Below are positions 7,436 through 16,367 of a stretch of DNA of 40,412 nt, in pieces. Under the pieces are notes generated by a model, which worked only from the letters and a program-made list of their open reading frames with translations, did not search any database and was not told where the DNA came from. The first letter of the stretch is position 1. The number at the start of each line of letters is the position of its first letter. The position numbers and the translations under genes were made by a program. This DNA comes from Firmicutes bacterium UBA3941 (lineage in GTDB: Bacteria > Bacillota > Clostridia > Caldicoprobacterales > UBA3941), in the NCBI GenBank assembly GCA_002385665.1, contig DGDX01000066.1, positions 28,348-68,759 on the forward strand, given 5' to 3'.

Positions 7436-10400
7436 CTAGCCCCGTACCAGTTTAACACAACCATTTCCCAACAGGTTGGAGAGTTCCTCTATCAATCCCC
7501 TGTCTTCCTTTACCCATAGTTCGCGATCGGCGAGGCTTTTTTGTTTAATGGATTCGACATACAGAATCACCGGGATGTTACCACTGTACTTCTTTAAGAT
7601 AGGGTTCAATTGATGGCTTATGTTGATCCTGTTGTTGGGTCCTATCTTTAAATACAACTTTTTATTCATGGAGGATGTTAATGGAATCACCCTATCACAC
7701 AGGATCTTTGGCTCCTCTTCCTCCTTCAAGCTCAGCTTACCCTGAATTATAACGGTACTGTCGTTGTCCAATAATCTTGCATACCTTTTATATATGGTAG
7801 GAAATACAATAACTTCAATAGTTCCATAGAGATCCTCAAGAGTAACAAAGGCCATCAAATTATTATTTCTTGTGGTTTTACGCTTATGCTCAACGATTAT
7901 CCCACCAATTTCAACCATGTCCCCATCCTTTAAGGAGTCCGGAGAAATAAGGGCTTCCGTATCGAATTCTCTGGCCTGAAGGTCCAAGGTGCTGGTCAGC
8001 CCCTCCAAGACGTCCTTATACTCCCATAGGGGATGCCCGCTTATATATACTCCGACAGTCTCCTTTTCCATACTGAGAAGGATATCCCTGGGAAACTCTT
8101 TGATATCGGGCAGGAGCTCAAAATCCATCGGCTCTTCCCTTTGGATTAAGGCCTGGTCAAAGAGTGATATCTGGCCGTCCAGGTTTTTCCTCCGGTCCTG
8201 AAGTACACCATCCAGAACCCTTTCATAAACCGCCATCAGTTGGGATCTATATACCCCCAGGGAATCAAAAGCCCCACATTTTATCAGGCTTTCCAATAGC
8301 CGTTTATTTAATCCTGAACTGTCCACCTTTTGGCAAAAGTCCAGGATGCTCCTGAATTTCCCCTTCTCATTCCTTGCCTTGACTATCTCATCAATTGCAG
8401 ACAGGCCGACATTCTTAACCGCAGCCAGACCGAACCTGATTTTATCACCAACTACAGTAAACTTAGCCATACTCTCGTTTACATCAGGCGGCAATACCTC
8501 TATCCCCCTTTTCCTGCAGTATTGGATATAACCAGCCACCTTACTGCTGTTTCCTATTACGCTGGTCATCAGAGCAGCCATGAATTCCACAGGATAATGG
8601 TATTTCAGCCATCCCGTCTGATAGGCTATGAGGGCATATGCAGCCGCATGGGATTTGTTAAAGGCATACTTTGCGAACTCCATCATCTCGTCAAAAATCT
8701 TACCGGCCTGCTCTACATCCACACCATTTCTAAGAGCGCCGGGTACTATTACGTTACCGTCGTCATCAGTGAGGCCGTAGATAAAATTATGCCTTTCCCT
8801 TTCCATGACCTCCATGTCCTTCTTGGCCATGGCCCGCCGGACCAGATCCGATCTGCCCAGGGAGTAGCCCCCCAGATCCCTTACTATCTGCATTACCTGT
8901 TCCTGGTATACCATACACCCATAGGTAACCTCTAATATATTAGTCAGGCTGGGATCAGTGTACTCAATGGATTCGGGATGATTCTTGTTGTCTATATACC
9001 TGGGTATCTGATCCATGGGACCCGGTCGATACAGGGATATCCCGGCAATGATGTCCTCAAAATTGCTGGGTTTTAGTTCCTTTAGGAAATGTCTCATCCC
9101 TGCGCTCTCCAGCTGAAAAACACCGTCGGTATCAGCCTGGCTGAGCATCTCGTAGACCCCGGGATCGTCAAGGGGTATTGTATTTATGTCCACGTCAATG
9201 CCCTTATTAAGCTTTATAAGGTGGACTGCATCCCTGATTACGGTCAGGGTACGCAAACCTAAAAAGTCCATCTTTAATAAGCCTAATTGCTCAAGAACCC
9301 CCATAGAAAATTGGGTAGTAATAATATCGTCATTCTTTTGAAGGGGGACGTGCTCAGTTATGGGATCCTTGGATATAACTACACCTGCGGCATGGGTTGA
9401 GGCATGTCTTGGTAAGCCCTCCAGGCTGCGAGAAGTATCAATTAGTTTTTTTATAACAGGCTCGCTTTCGTATAATTCCCGAAGCTCTTCGTTGACTTCC
9501 AGGGCTCTGTTTATAGTCATTCCCAATTCAAAAGGTATGGCTTTTGCTATTCGGTCCACATCCCCATAGGGAAGGTTGAGGGCTCTGCCCACATCACGTA
9601 TAGCTGCCCTGGCTGCCATGGTTCCAAAGGTAATTATCTGGGCTACCCGATCCTCTCCGTACTTCTCCACTACATAATCTATAACTTCCTGCCTTCTTTC
9701 AAAACAGAAATCGATATCTATATCAGGCATGCTAATCCTCTCGGGATTTAAAAATCTCTCAAAGAGGAGGTTATATTTAAGTGGATCAATCTGGGTTATC
9801 CCCAGAACATATGCAACCAGACTACCCGCAGCACTTCCTCGCCCAGGTCCTACCATGATCCCCCTATCCCTGGCATACTTAATAAAGTCCCACACTATCA
9901 GGAAGTAATCCACATACCCCATCTGCTCTATGGTATTGATCTCATACTCAAGGCGTTCAAGAGCTTCATCGGTCACCACAGGATACTTTTCTCTTAAACC
10001 TTCGGAGCAAAGATGCCTTAAGTATTGGGAGGGACTAAAACCGTCGGGCACCTGGTATTCGGGCATATGGATGGTATCAAAATCGAATTCCACATTGCAG
10101 CGCTGGGCTATTCTTACTGTATTCTCTATTGCTTCTGGAAAAGCAACGAATAATTCCTTCATCTCTTGAGGGGATTTTAAATAGAATTCTGAGGAGTTAA
10201 ATCTCATCCTATCCTCATCATCCACTGTCTTTCCTGTCTGTATGCATATTAGAACGTCATGGGCAGTTGCATCTTCGGAGTTTACATAGTGGACATCGTT
10301 AGTTGCTATCAATGGAATGCCTGTAGCTTTGCTCAGTTCTGCTATTAGGGGGTTAACCCTGGCCTGTTCCTCCAAGCCGTGATCTTGTAGTTCCAGGTAG

Positions 10401-10912
10401 AAATTCCCCTTCCCCATAATCTTTTCCAACCTCAACGCCAGGGCTTGGGCATCTTTTTTCTGTCCGGACAATAGCAACCTGGGAATATCACCGGCCAAGC
10501 AAGCGCTAAGGCCAATCAGGCCTTCACTATGCTGAGATAATACCTCATAGTCTATCCTGGGCTTGTAATAAAAACCATCAATAAATCCCATAGAGACCAA
10601 TTTTACCAGGTTGAGATAGCCCTTTTGGTCTTTAGCCAGGAGTACCAGGTGGGCGTAGTTACTATCGGTATGAGGCTGTCTATCGGTCATAGAACGAGGA
10701 GCAATATAGACCTCACATCCAATAATCGGTTTTATGCCTCTGGCTTTTGCCTCCTTATAGAAATCCACCACCCCATACATGACTCCATGATCGGTAATTG
10801 CCAGACTGTCCATTCCTAGCTCTTTACATTTATCCAACAAATCCGTGATTCGACCAGCCCCGTCCAAGAGGCTGTATTCTGTATGGGTATGGAGATGAAC
10901 AAAACCAGACAC
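7436..10912 (-). CDS. dnaE: DNA polymerase III subunit alpha (DnaE)
   Basis: Replicative-type DNA polymerase, 1158 residues, the expected size for DnaE. It has an N-terminal PHP domain (FVHLHTHTEYSLLDG, AITDHG). The palm motif GPGRGSAAGSLVAYVL is at about 355-370. The catalytic aspartates lie in PDIDIDF, at Asp397 and Asp399. A tandem helix-hairpin-helix region and an OB-fold (about 1000-1080, DMVEIGGIIVEHKRK) follow. In Firmicutes, DnaE usually works with PolC; PolC is not in this window. The start is GTG 10912, with AGGGGTG about seven bases upstream; no ATG gives a full PHP domain. A promoter candidate lies at 10973-11001. It is the first gene of the operon with mtrB, a small ORF and pfkA. 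Confidence 0.98.
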   Translation of the reverse strand: MSGFVHLHTHTEYSLLDGAGRITDLLDKCKELGMDSLAITDHGVMYGVVDFYKEAKARGIKPIIGCEVYIAPRSMTDRQPHTDSNYAHLVLLAKDQKGYLNLVKLVSMGFIDGFYYKPRIDYEVLSQHSEGLIGLSACLAGDIPRLLLSGQKKDAQALALRLEKIMGKGNFYLELQDHGLEEQARVNPLIAELSKATGIPLIATNDVHYVNSEDATAHDVLICIQTGKTVDDEDRMRFNSSEFYLKSPQEMKELFVAFPEAIENTVRIAQRCNVEFDFDTIHMPEYQVPDGFSPSQYLRHLCSEGLREKYPVVTDEALERLEYEINTIEQMGYVDYFLIVWDFIKYARDRGIMVGPGRGSAAGSLVAYVLGITQIDPLKYNLLFERFLNPERISMPDIDIDFCFERRQEVIDYVVEKYGEDRVAQIITFGTMAARAAIRDVGRALNLPYGDVDRIAKAIPFELGMTINRALEVNEELRELYESEPVIKKLIDTSRSLEGLPRHASTHAAGVVISKDPITEHVPLQKNDDIITTQFSMGVLEQLGLLKMDFLGLRTLTVIRDAVHLIKLNKGIDVDINTIPLDDPGVYEMLSQADTDGVFQLESAGMRHFLKELKPSNFEDIIAGISLYRPGPMDQIPRYIDNKNHPESIEYTDPSLTNILEVTYGCMVYQEQVMQIVRDLGGYSLGRSDLVRRAMAKKDMEVMERERHNFIYGLTDDDGNVIVPGALRNGVDVEQAGKIFDEMMEFAKYAFNKSHAAAYALIAYQTGWLKYHYPVEFMAALMTSVIGNSSKVAGYIQYCRKRGIEVLPPDVNESMAKFTVVGDKIRFGLAAVKNVGLSAIDEIVKARNEKGKFRSILDFCQKVDSSGLNKRLLESLIKCGAFDSLGVYRSQLMAVYERVLDGVLQDRRKNLDGQISLFDQALIQREEPMDFELLPDIKEFPRDILLSMEKETVGVYISGHPLWEYKDVLEGLTSTLDLQAREFDTEALISPDSLKDGDMVEIGGIIVEHKRKTTRNNNLMAFVTLEDLYGTIEVIVFPTIYKRYARLLDNDSTVIIQGKLSLKEEEEPKILCDRVIPLTSSMNKKLYLKIGPNNRINISHQLNPILKKYSGNIPVILYVESIKQKSLADRELWVKEDRGLIEELSNLLGNGCVKLVRG

Positions 10913-10972
10913 TTATTTCACCCCTAAACAATGTTAGAATATTCTGCAAACCCTATTTCTATCTCTAAATCT

Positions 10973-11001
10973 ATTCTATCATTTTTCCCTGTACGATACA
11001 A
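10973..11001 (-). promoter_or_regulatory. Candidate promoter of the dnaE operon
   Basis: On the minus strand TTGTAT (11001-10996) and TAGAAT (10978-10973) are separated by exactly 17 bases. The predicted start, near 10966, is about 54 bases before the GTG of dnaE. Confidence 0.5.
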
Positions 11002-11080
11002 TTAGACATATCTGAAAATATACCATCCTATTTACCCTGCAGCTATTGGATCAAAACCGGTTCCCAAGTTTTCCGACCAA

Positions 11081-11107
11081 AATAAAAAAGCAACATAAAG
11101 TTGCTTT
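11081..11107 (-). terminator. Intrinsic terminator of the HD-GYP gene
   Basis: Read on the minus strand, AAAGCAAC and GTTGCTTT form an 8-bp stem (11107-11100 with 11094-11087) with a 5-base loop, followed by a T-rich tail TTTTATTTT. It lies 26 bases after the HD-GYP stop and upstream of the dnaE promoter, so it insulates the two units. Confidence 0.85.
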
Positions 11108-11132
11108 CTCACTATATAGTTTGTAATTTAAT

Positions 11133-12206
11133 TCAATTCAAATCTTCGCATATCTGAGTTATAGTTATTTCTGGCCATTCCGCCAGGTTGATTTCCCTGT
11201 AAGTATCGTACTTTTCTCCATAGGGGTCATATATTATCCTGATAGTTGGTCTATTGGGATGATGGCCATGGTTTTTGGATACCAGCCCCTTTTCACCCGT
11301 ACTCAATATAACACTGCTGCCAACGGGATATAGGGCAATATTCTTAATAAAGGTGTTGACAAGTTCGCTATCAAACAAAATATCACCCATACTCGTCAGA
11401 TAGCTGCCTGCTTCGTAGGGTTCCATACCCATGCGATACACCCTGTCAGAAGTCATGGCATCATATACATCTGCTATAGCTATCACTTTCGCGTATTCAT
11501 GGGTGTCCTCACCCGTTAGACCCCTGGGATACCCGGTTCCATTGAACCTTTCATGGTGTCCCAACGCGGCGTTGGCTGCTGGTGCCCTAATATCGTCACA
11601 ATCTTTCAATATTTCAAAGCCATATATAGTGTGCTGCTTTACCTGCTCATATTCCTCGCTCGTTAATCTCCCGGGCTTCTGCAGAATGTGTTTGGGTATT
11701 CTCATCTTGCCTATATCGTGGAGCAGGGCACCGACTCCCAGATCCCTCAACCGCAGTTCATTATATCCAAGTTCTATCCCTGTAATGACGGATAAAATGC
11801 ATACATTTGTACAATGGCCAAATGTATAATCATCAATCATTCTTATATCCTTCATATTTACCAGGATATTATCGTTGCTTAACAGTTCATCAACGATGTT
11901 GTTTACTACTTTAGTTATCTCTGGCACCCGATTCAATCTGTTCTGCCACAGGATATCATTCATAACTTCCTTTACTACCGACTGGGTATAATACCTGGTC
12001 TCGTCTGATATAAGATCCTCTGTTTCTATTCCTTCGGAAATATCGTCCTCTATATACAGTTGAGAAATACCTTTTTCCCGAAGCCTTTCTATATATCTGG
12101 ATGTAAGAGTTACACCCTGTCGGACTAAAACATTTCCCGTAGCATTGATTACCGACCGGGCCAGCTTTATGCCTGGTTTAGCTTGATTAATTCCAATCCT
12201 CCGCAT
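11133..12206 (-). CDS. HD-GYP domain protein (putative cyclic-di-GMP phosphodiesterase)
   Basis: 357 residues from ATG 12206, chosen because GGAGGAAACT directly precedes it; the frame extends nine codons further without a better site. The N-terminal region (1 to about 110) resembles the DUF3391-like or unassigned regulatory domain often found before HD-GYP. The C-terminal HD-GYP domain has HDIGK (His163, Asp164) and HHERFNGTGYPRGL (about 217-230), the two diagnostic motifs for cyclic-di-GMP hydrolysis in this family. There are no membrane segments, so it is cytoplasmic. It is flanked by its own promoter and terminator and so is a single-gene unit between crh and dnaE. Actual phosphodiesterase activity is inferred from intact motifs. 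Confidence 0.92.
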   Translation of the reverse strand: MRRIGINQAKPGIKLARSVINATGNVLVRQGVTLTSRYIERLREKGISQLYIEDDISEGIETEDLISDETRYYTQSVVKEVMNDILWQNRLNRVPEITKVVNNIVDELLSNDNILVNMKDIRMIDDYTFGHCTNVCILSVITGIELGYNELRLRDLGVGALLHDIGKMRIPKHILQKPGRLTSEEYEQVKQHTIYGFEILKDCDDIRAPAANAALGHHERFNGTGYPRGLTGEDTHEYAKVIAIADVYDAMTSDRVYRMGMEPYEAGSYLTSMGDILFDSELVNTFIKNIALYPVGSSVILSTGEKGLVSKNHGHHPNRPTIRIIYDPYGEKYDTYREINLAEWPEITITQICEDLN

Positions 12207-12310
12207 AGTTTCCTCCAACGATGTGAAATACACCAGGCCGAAAACCCCTATCTGTTAAACTGCCTAGTTGAAGGATTATGGCCATAATACCCTAGATGTA
12301 TTGCTACAAT

Positions 12311-12339
12311 ATTATACAATGTTCTGCATAATTCATCAA
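12311..12339 (-). promoter_or_regulatory. Promoter of the HD-GYP gene
   Basis: On the minus strand TTGATG (12339-12334), 17 bases, then a perfect TATAAT (12316-12311). The predicted start near 12304 leaves a leader of about 98 bases before ATG 12206. This is the cleanest sigma-A promoter in the window. Confidence 0.75.
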
Positions 12340-12383
12340 TATGACATAGGGACACTTTATATAGGACTTTAGAACTGTTTATA

Positions 12384-12662
12384 CTATTTGCAATTAGGTA
12401 TGTGGCTAAAATTTGAATCTACTAGCTCGGTCAGGGAATCTATGGCCTCCTGGGCATCTTCCCCCTGTGCAATGATGGTAATTTCATCGTCAGTCGCAAC
12501 ATTCAGGGACATTATGCCCATGATGCTTTTGGCGTTGACTTTTTTCGTACCGACCTCTACCCAAATCCTGGAATCGTACTTGCTGGATACCTGAACGAAA
12601 AGTGCTGCCGGTCGAGCGTTAAGTCCTGAATCATGCATTATCCTTACTTTCGTACTAATCAA
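12384..12662 (-). CDS. crh: Crh-like HPr paralogue (Asn15, Ser46)
   Basis: 92 residues of HPr fold. The active-site loop reads SGLNARPAALFVQ, so the phosphocarrier His15 of HPr is replaced by Asn15. The regulatory site is kept: Ser46 in KSIMGIMSL. Bacillus Crh has Gln15 and Ser46, and the surrounding sequence also matches Crh. The protein therefore should not carry PTS phosphate but could be phosphorylated by HprK and act as a CcpA co-repressor. The TTG start (12662) gives exact HPr numbering and overlaps the whiA stop by eight bases, implying translational coupling; AGGGGGA lies upstream. The position after whiA matches crh in Bacillus. An hprK gene is 6 kb away. Confidence 0.9.
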   Translation of the reverse strand: MISTKVRIMHDSGLNARPAALFVQVSSKYDSRIWVEVGTKKVNAKSIMGIMSLNVATDDEITIIAQGEDAQEAIDSLTELVDSNFSHIPNCK

Positions 12663-13626
12663 CTGGACTTCCCCCTTTTTTCCTTAAGTTCTCCGCCATT
12701 TGATCCAACTTTCTTAAACGATGATTGACTCCCGATTTGCCTATGGGTGGATCTAGCATTTGGCCTAATTCTTTCAGGCTGGCATCAGGATTTTTCGTCC
12801 TCAGTTCGGCAATCTCTCTGAGAGGCGGTGTAAGCTTGGATAAACCATAATGATCCCTTAGATATTGTATACTCTCTATCTGCCTCACTGCTGCATTAAT
12901 TGTCTTGCCCAAATTAGCTGTCTCACAATTGACAATTCTGTTTATATTATTGCGCATATCCTTATATATCCTGATATTTTCCAGTTCCAATAAGGCGGCA
13001 TGGGCGCCAATAATACTTAAAAAGTCCACAATATGCCCGCCATCTTTCAGATAGACTACATAATAACTCTTTCTCCCAATAGTCCTGGCACTGAGACCGA
13101 ATTCGTTTATAAGATTTGCCAGGCTGTTTGCATATGTTTCGTTATGAGTAACTATTTCCAGGTGGTAAATCTTTTCCGGATCGCTTACCGAACCACCGCC
13201 CAAAAAAGCACCTCTTATATAAGCCCTTTTACAGCATCTCTTTTTGATGATGTTTTGGTCAACAGTGCGATTAATCCATAGATCTCCACCGTCTTGCTTC
13301 CTTATTATTCCCGTATCCAGCAAAACCCTCATGGCCTGCCGGTTATTTGACAGCACCAAATAATAGCTGTTGTTTTTTCTCAGTCTTTGCTTTCTTCTGA
13401 CTACGATCTCCGCTTGTATTTTGTAAAGTTTTTTCAGTATTAAAAAAATCCGCCTGGCAACACCAGGATTCTCTGTATTTATGCGCAGAGATACCCCCCG
13501 TCTCCCACTTATATGGATACTACCACAAATTTGTATTAATGCGGCTAATTCAGCAAGATTGCAGCAGGAAGGTTGATCATCCCCTATATGGCAAATCTCA
13601 TTCTTCACTTCGGATGAAAAGGACAT
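12655..13626 (-). CDS. whiA: Sporulation/division regulator WhiA
   Basis: 323 residues from ATG 13626, which has AAGGAG eight bases upstream; the upstream GTG at 13635 would abut that site. WhiA combines a degenerate LAGLIDADG homing-endonuclease fold (N-terminal, with RGAFLGGGSVSDPEKIYHLEI) and a C-terminal helix-turn-helix (DASLKELGQMLDPPIGKSGVNHRLRKL). It binds DNA and affects division, and sporulation in actinomycetes. It lies 47 bases after rapZ and overlaps crh. The normal intervening yvcK gene is missing. Confidence 0.96.
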   Translation of the reverse strand: MSFSSEVKNEICHIGDDQPSCCNLAELAALIQICGSIHISGRRGVSLRINTENPGVARRIFLILKKLYKIQAEIVVRRKQRLRKNNSYYLVLSNNRQAMRVLLDTGIIRKQDGGDLWINRTVDQNIIKKRCCKRAYIRGAFLGGGSVSDPEKIYHLEIVTHNETYANSLANLINEFGLSARTIGRKSYYVVYLKDGGHIVDFLSIIGAHAALLELENIRIYKDMRNNINRIVNCETANLGKTINAAVRQIESIQYLRDHYGLSKLTPPLREIAELRTKNPDASLKELGQMLDPPIGKSGVNHRLRKLDQMAENLRKKGGSPVD

Positions 13627-13673
13627 CTGTTTCACTCCTTAAATCCGGCCGGAATAATGCCGGGTATTTGCCA

Positions 13674-14531
13674 TTAAGCATCTGAAATGTCCCTATGCTC
13701 AACAGAAACTCTGTAACCCTTCTCCTGTAATTCCTCATAAAGGGCATCTCCAATGGCCACGGATCTATGCATACCACCGGTGCAACCAATACCTACAACC
13801 AATTGATACTTACCCTCTTTTATATAATGGGGGATCAAGAACTCCAGCATGTCCATTGTTTTGTCCATAAACTCTCTGGTCTCAGGAAATTTAAATACAT
13901 AGTCCCTCACCTCGGGTTTTTGACCGGTGTGTATTTTAAGCTCGTCAACATAGAAGGGATTAGGCAAGAATCTCACGTCAAAAACCAAGTCAGCATCCAG
14001 CAATATCCCGTGTTTAAACCCAAAGGATATAATGGATATCAAAAGACCTTCATTGTCCTGTTGATCATGGAAGAGTTCAACCAAGGTTTCCTTTAGCTGT
14101 TTTGGATAGAGGTTACTGGTATCTATTATATGATCCGATATCTCCTTTATCCTACCCAGTAGTTCCCGCTCTTTTCTTATGCCAGAGATAATCCTCCCTT
14201 CTCTTACCAAAGGATGAGCCCGCCTGCTCTCCTTATACCTCTTTATAAGGACATCATCAGAGGCCTCAAGGAAAAGTATCTCATAGCGATGACCCGCCTC
14301 TTTCATTTCTGAGAGGCAGTCTAAAAGATCATCAAAAAACCCCCTTCCCCGTATATCCACCACGATAGCTACCTTGTCTATCTGCCCTTCGGATCCCTGG
14401 CATAGTTCGACAAATCTCAAGATCAGCTTGGGCGGTAGGTTATCAACACAGAAAAAACCCATGTCCTCTAAATATCGAATAGCCATAGTTTTCCCTGCAC
14501 CCGACAGGCCAGTTAGAATCAAGAATCTCAT
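13674..14531 (-). CDS. rapZ: RapZ-family P-loop nucleotide-binding protein
   Basis: 285 residues from ATG 14531, chosen because it gives the standard N-terminus ([14 protein letters not shown]) and GGAAGAGGG lies upstream. The frame runs 11 codons further into the end of the PHP gene. It has a Walker A motif GLSGAGKT near residues 8-15 and the C-terminal RapZ domain with [13 protein letters not shown]. In E. coli RapZ is an RNA adaptor controlling glucosamine-6-phosphate synthesis; in Firmicutes (YvcJ) its role is less clear and it binds nucleotides. It follows a PHP gene and precedes whiA. Confidence 0.95.
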   Translation of the reverse strand: MRFLILTGLSGAGKTMAIRYLEDMGFFCVDNLPPKLILRFVELCQGSEGQIDKVAIVVDIRGRGFFDDLLDCLSEMKEAGHRYEILFLEASDDVLIKRYKESRRAHPLVREGRIISGIRKERELLGRIKEISDHIIDTSNLYPKQLKETLVELFHDQQDNEGLLISIISFGFKHGILLDADLVFDVRFLPNPFYVDELKIHTGQKPEVRDYVFKFPETREFMDKTMDMLEFLIPHYIKEGKYQLVVGIGCTGGMHRSVAIGDALYEELQEKGYRVSVEHRDISDA

Positions 14532-14556
14532 ATCTATACCCTCTTCCTTAGTTAAG

Positions 14557-15297
14557 TTAAGCAAGTTCTGCGTTAATTATCTGCTCCGGCTCCAGGCCTG
14601 CTGCCATGGCGATTTCAATACCCCTATGGAAATCTCCGACTCTGGAAGGATGGTGGGCATCACTATTTATAACAAAGCTAACACCTTCCCTCATTGCTAT
14701 TTTAACATATTCTACGGTCATAAATCCATGACTGGCATTAATCTCCAAGGCTACACCCCTCTTTGCTGCATGCTTGGCCAACATTTTAGAGTCAATATCA
14801 ATTTTGGCCCCAGGATGGGTAATTATCTTTATCGGGTATCTGCCCATAGCCTTTATCATAGCCTGGGTATTCTGTTGCCTCAAATGCTCTTTATCAATGG
14901 GCAAGAATAAAGACAAGGCGTTTTTTATAAACAGTTCTTTTGCGTCATGAAATGACAGAGGCATAACAGCCTTATGGAAACCCATTAAAATTATATCAAA
15001 TTTGTCAATATATTCTTGTGGTATATCTATGGTACCGTCTAATCCGACTAAGTTGGATTCAATCCCCAAGAGGATATCTATATCGGGATACTTCTGGTTC
15101 AACCGTTGTATCTCGTTCCTCATTTTATCTATATCTCTATACTTTAACCCAAATCCTATATGTCCAAAACCATGATCTGCAATAGCAATGCTCTTCAGAC
15201 CCATATCCCGGGCCACTCTTACGTTATCCTCTATGGTGCCCTTGCCGTGACTGTATCGTGTATGGGTATGGTAATCCGCGGTGATTCTATACTTCAT
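14557..15297 (-). CDS. PHP-domain phosphoesterase (YcdX-like)
   Basis: 246 residues, a stand-alone PHP domain with the metal-binding motifs [14 protein letters not shown] at the N-terminus, ADHGFGH, then THPGAK and [11 protein letters not shown] near the C-terminus. These provide the His/Asp ligands for a trinuclear metal site. It resembles YcdX-type phosphatases and the PHP proteins found in clostridial murB-rapZ-whiA clusters. The start overlaps the murB stop as ATGA (15294-15297), so translation is coupled. The substrate is unknown. Confidence 0.9.
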   Translation of the reverse strand: MKYRITADYHTHTRYSHGKGTIEDNVRVARDMGLKSIAIADHGFGHIGFGLKYRDIDKMRNEIQRLNQKYPDIDILLGIESNLVGLDGTIDIPQEYIDKFDIILMGFHKAVMPLSFHDAKELFIKNALSLFLPIDKEHLRQQNTQAMIKAMGRYPIKIITHPGAKIDIDSKMLAKHAAKRGVALEINASHGFMTVEYVKIAMREGVSFVINSDAHHPSRVGDFHRGIEIAMAAGLEPEQIINAELA

Positions 15298-16208
15298 CCT
15301 TCTCCGACTATCCTTACTTCGGGTATCATTTCAACCCCGTATTTTTCTAATATAATTTCCTGAACTTGAGAGATGAGGTCGATAACATTTTTGGCGGTGG
15401 CATTTCCCAGGTTTATAATGAAACCCGCATGTAGATCCGAGATCTGGGCATCACCAACCCGCAGCCCCTTCAACCCGGAATCCTGGATTAACTTCCCTGC
15501 ATAGTAGCCCACCGGACGCTTGAAAGTGCTCCCTGCACTAGGGTATTCAAGAGGCTGTTTTTCCTTCCTCCTCCTGGTTAGATCAGCTACAAGCTCTAAG
15601 GATTCCTGCTTATCTCCGTATTCCAATTTCATTACTACTTCCAGTACTATATGTCCATTGGTCTGGATTATACTGGTGCGATATCCAAAATTCATGTCCC
15701 CTAATTGAAAGGTATGGTAGTTTCCTTGCCTATCCACTGTGGTTACGGACACCACTATATCCTTCATTTCTCCGCCGTAGGCTCCTGCGTTCATGACTAC
15801 TGCCCCGCCTAAAGTCCCAGGTATCCCACAGGCAAACTCCAGGCCCCTCAGGCTGTTTTCTGTGGCTATCCTGGACAGATCAGTCAAAAGGACCCCGGAT
15901 TGGGCCTTAATTATATTTCCTTCCATAGTAATATGGCTATAGTTGTCCGAAAGCTTAATTACTACCCCCCTGATACCCCCGTCCCTTACCAAAAGATTAG
16001 AGCCGTTGCCCATTACAAACATTGGGGTGGAAAGTTCATTACACACCCTTATCGTATGTATAATCTCAGAGTCCTGGGCAGGGGTAACCAGTATATCTGC
16101 GGCTCCACCTATTCTAAAAGATGTATGATTCTTCATTGGCTCATTTAGCAACAAGCGTTGGTGTGGTATGTATTCGCTTAATCTCCTATATACTACATCC
16201 ATTTGCAT
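15294..16208 (-). CDS. murB: UDP-N-acetylenolpyruvoylglucosamine reductase
   Basis: FAD-dependent reductase of peptidoglycan precursor synthesis, 304 residues from ATG 16208. That start has GGAG nine bases upstream; a GTG at 16244 is in frame but abuts its own AGGAG. The FAD-binding pattern PMFVMGNGSNLLVRDGGI and the GIPGTLGGAVVMNAGAYGGE motif are clear. The type II catalytic set is visible: Arg in NFGYRTSII, Ser in PSAGSTFKRP, Glu in the final PEVRIVGEG. It heads the murB-PHP-rapZ-whiA-crh cluster. The leader upstream carries two GGAGTGAAAT repeats. Confidence 0.96.
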   Translation of the reverse strand: MQMDVVYRRLSEYIPHQRLLLNEPMKNHTSFRIGGAADILVTPAQDSEIIHTIRVCNELSTPMFVMGNGSNLLVRDGGIRGVVIKLSDNYSHITMEGNIIKAQSGVLLTDLSRIATENSLRGLEFACGIPGTLGGAVVMNAGAYGGEMKDIVVSVTTVDRQGNYHTFQLGDMNFGYRTSIIQTNGHIVLEVVMKLEYGDKQESLELVADLTRRRKEKQPLEYPSAGSTFKRPVGYYAGKLIQDSGLKGLRVGDAQISDLHAGFIINLGNATAKNVIDLISQVQEIILEKYGVEMIPEVRIVGEG

Positions 16209-16367
16209 ATTTATTTCACTCCCTATAATAGGAATCAATTTCACTCCTTATACTCCTTTAAGTTTACATTAAATCCTAGTTTCATTCAATAGGCTACCAC
16301 AGTAAACACTACTTCATACCTTATATCAAGGTACCTAATATCCTCTATAGTTTCGACAAGACTCTCC

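Noticed and set aside
8330..8935. 201-codon plus-strand frame inside dnaE
   Set aside because: It is antisense to the well-supported dnaE frame, has no domain or ribosome site I recognise, and such shadow frames are common opposite long genes.
14374..14910. 178-codon plus-strand frame across the rapZ-PHP junction
   Set aside because: Antisense to two confidently identified genes and without recognisable features.
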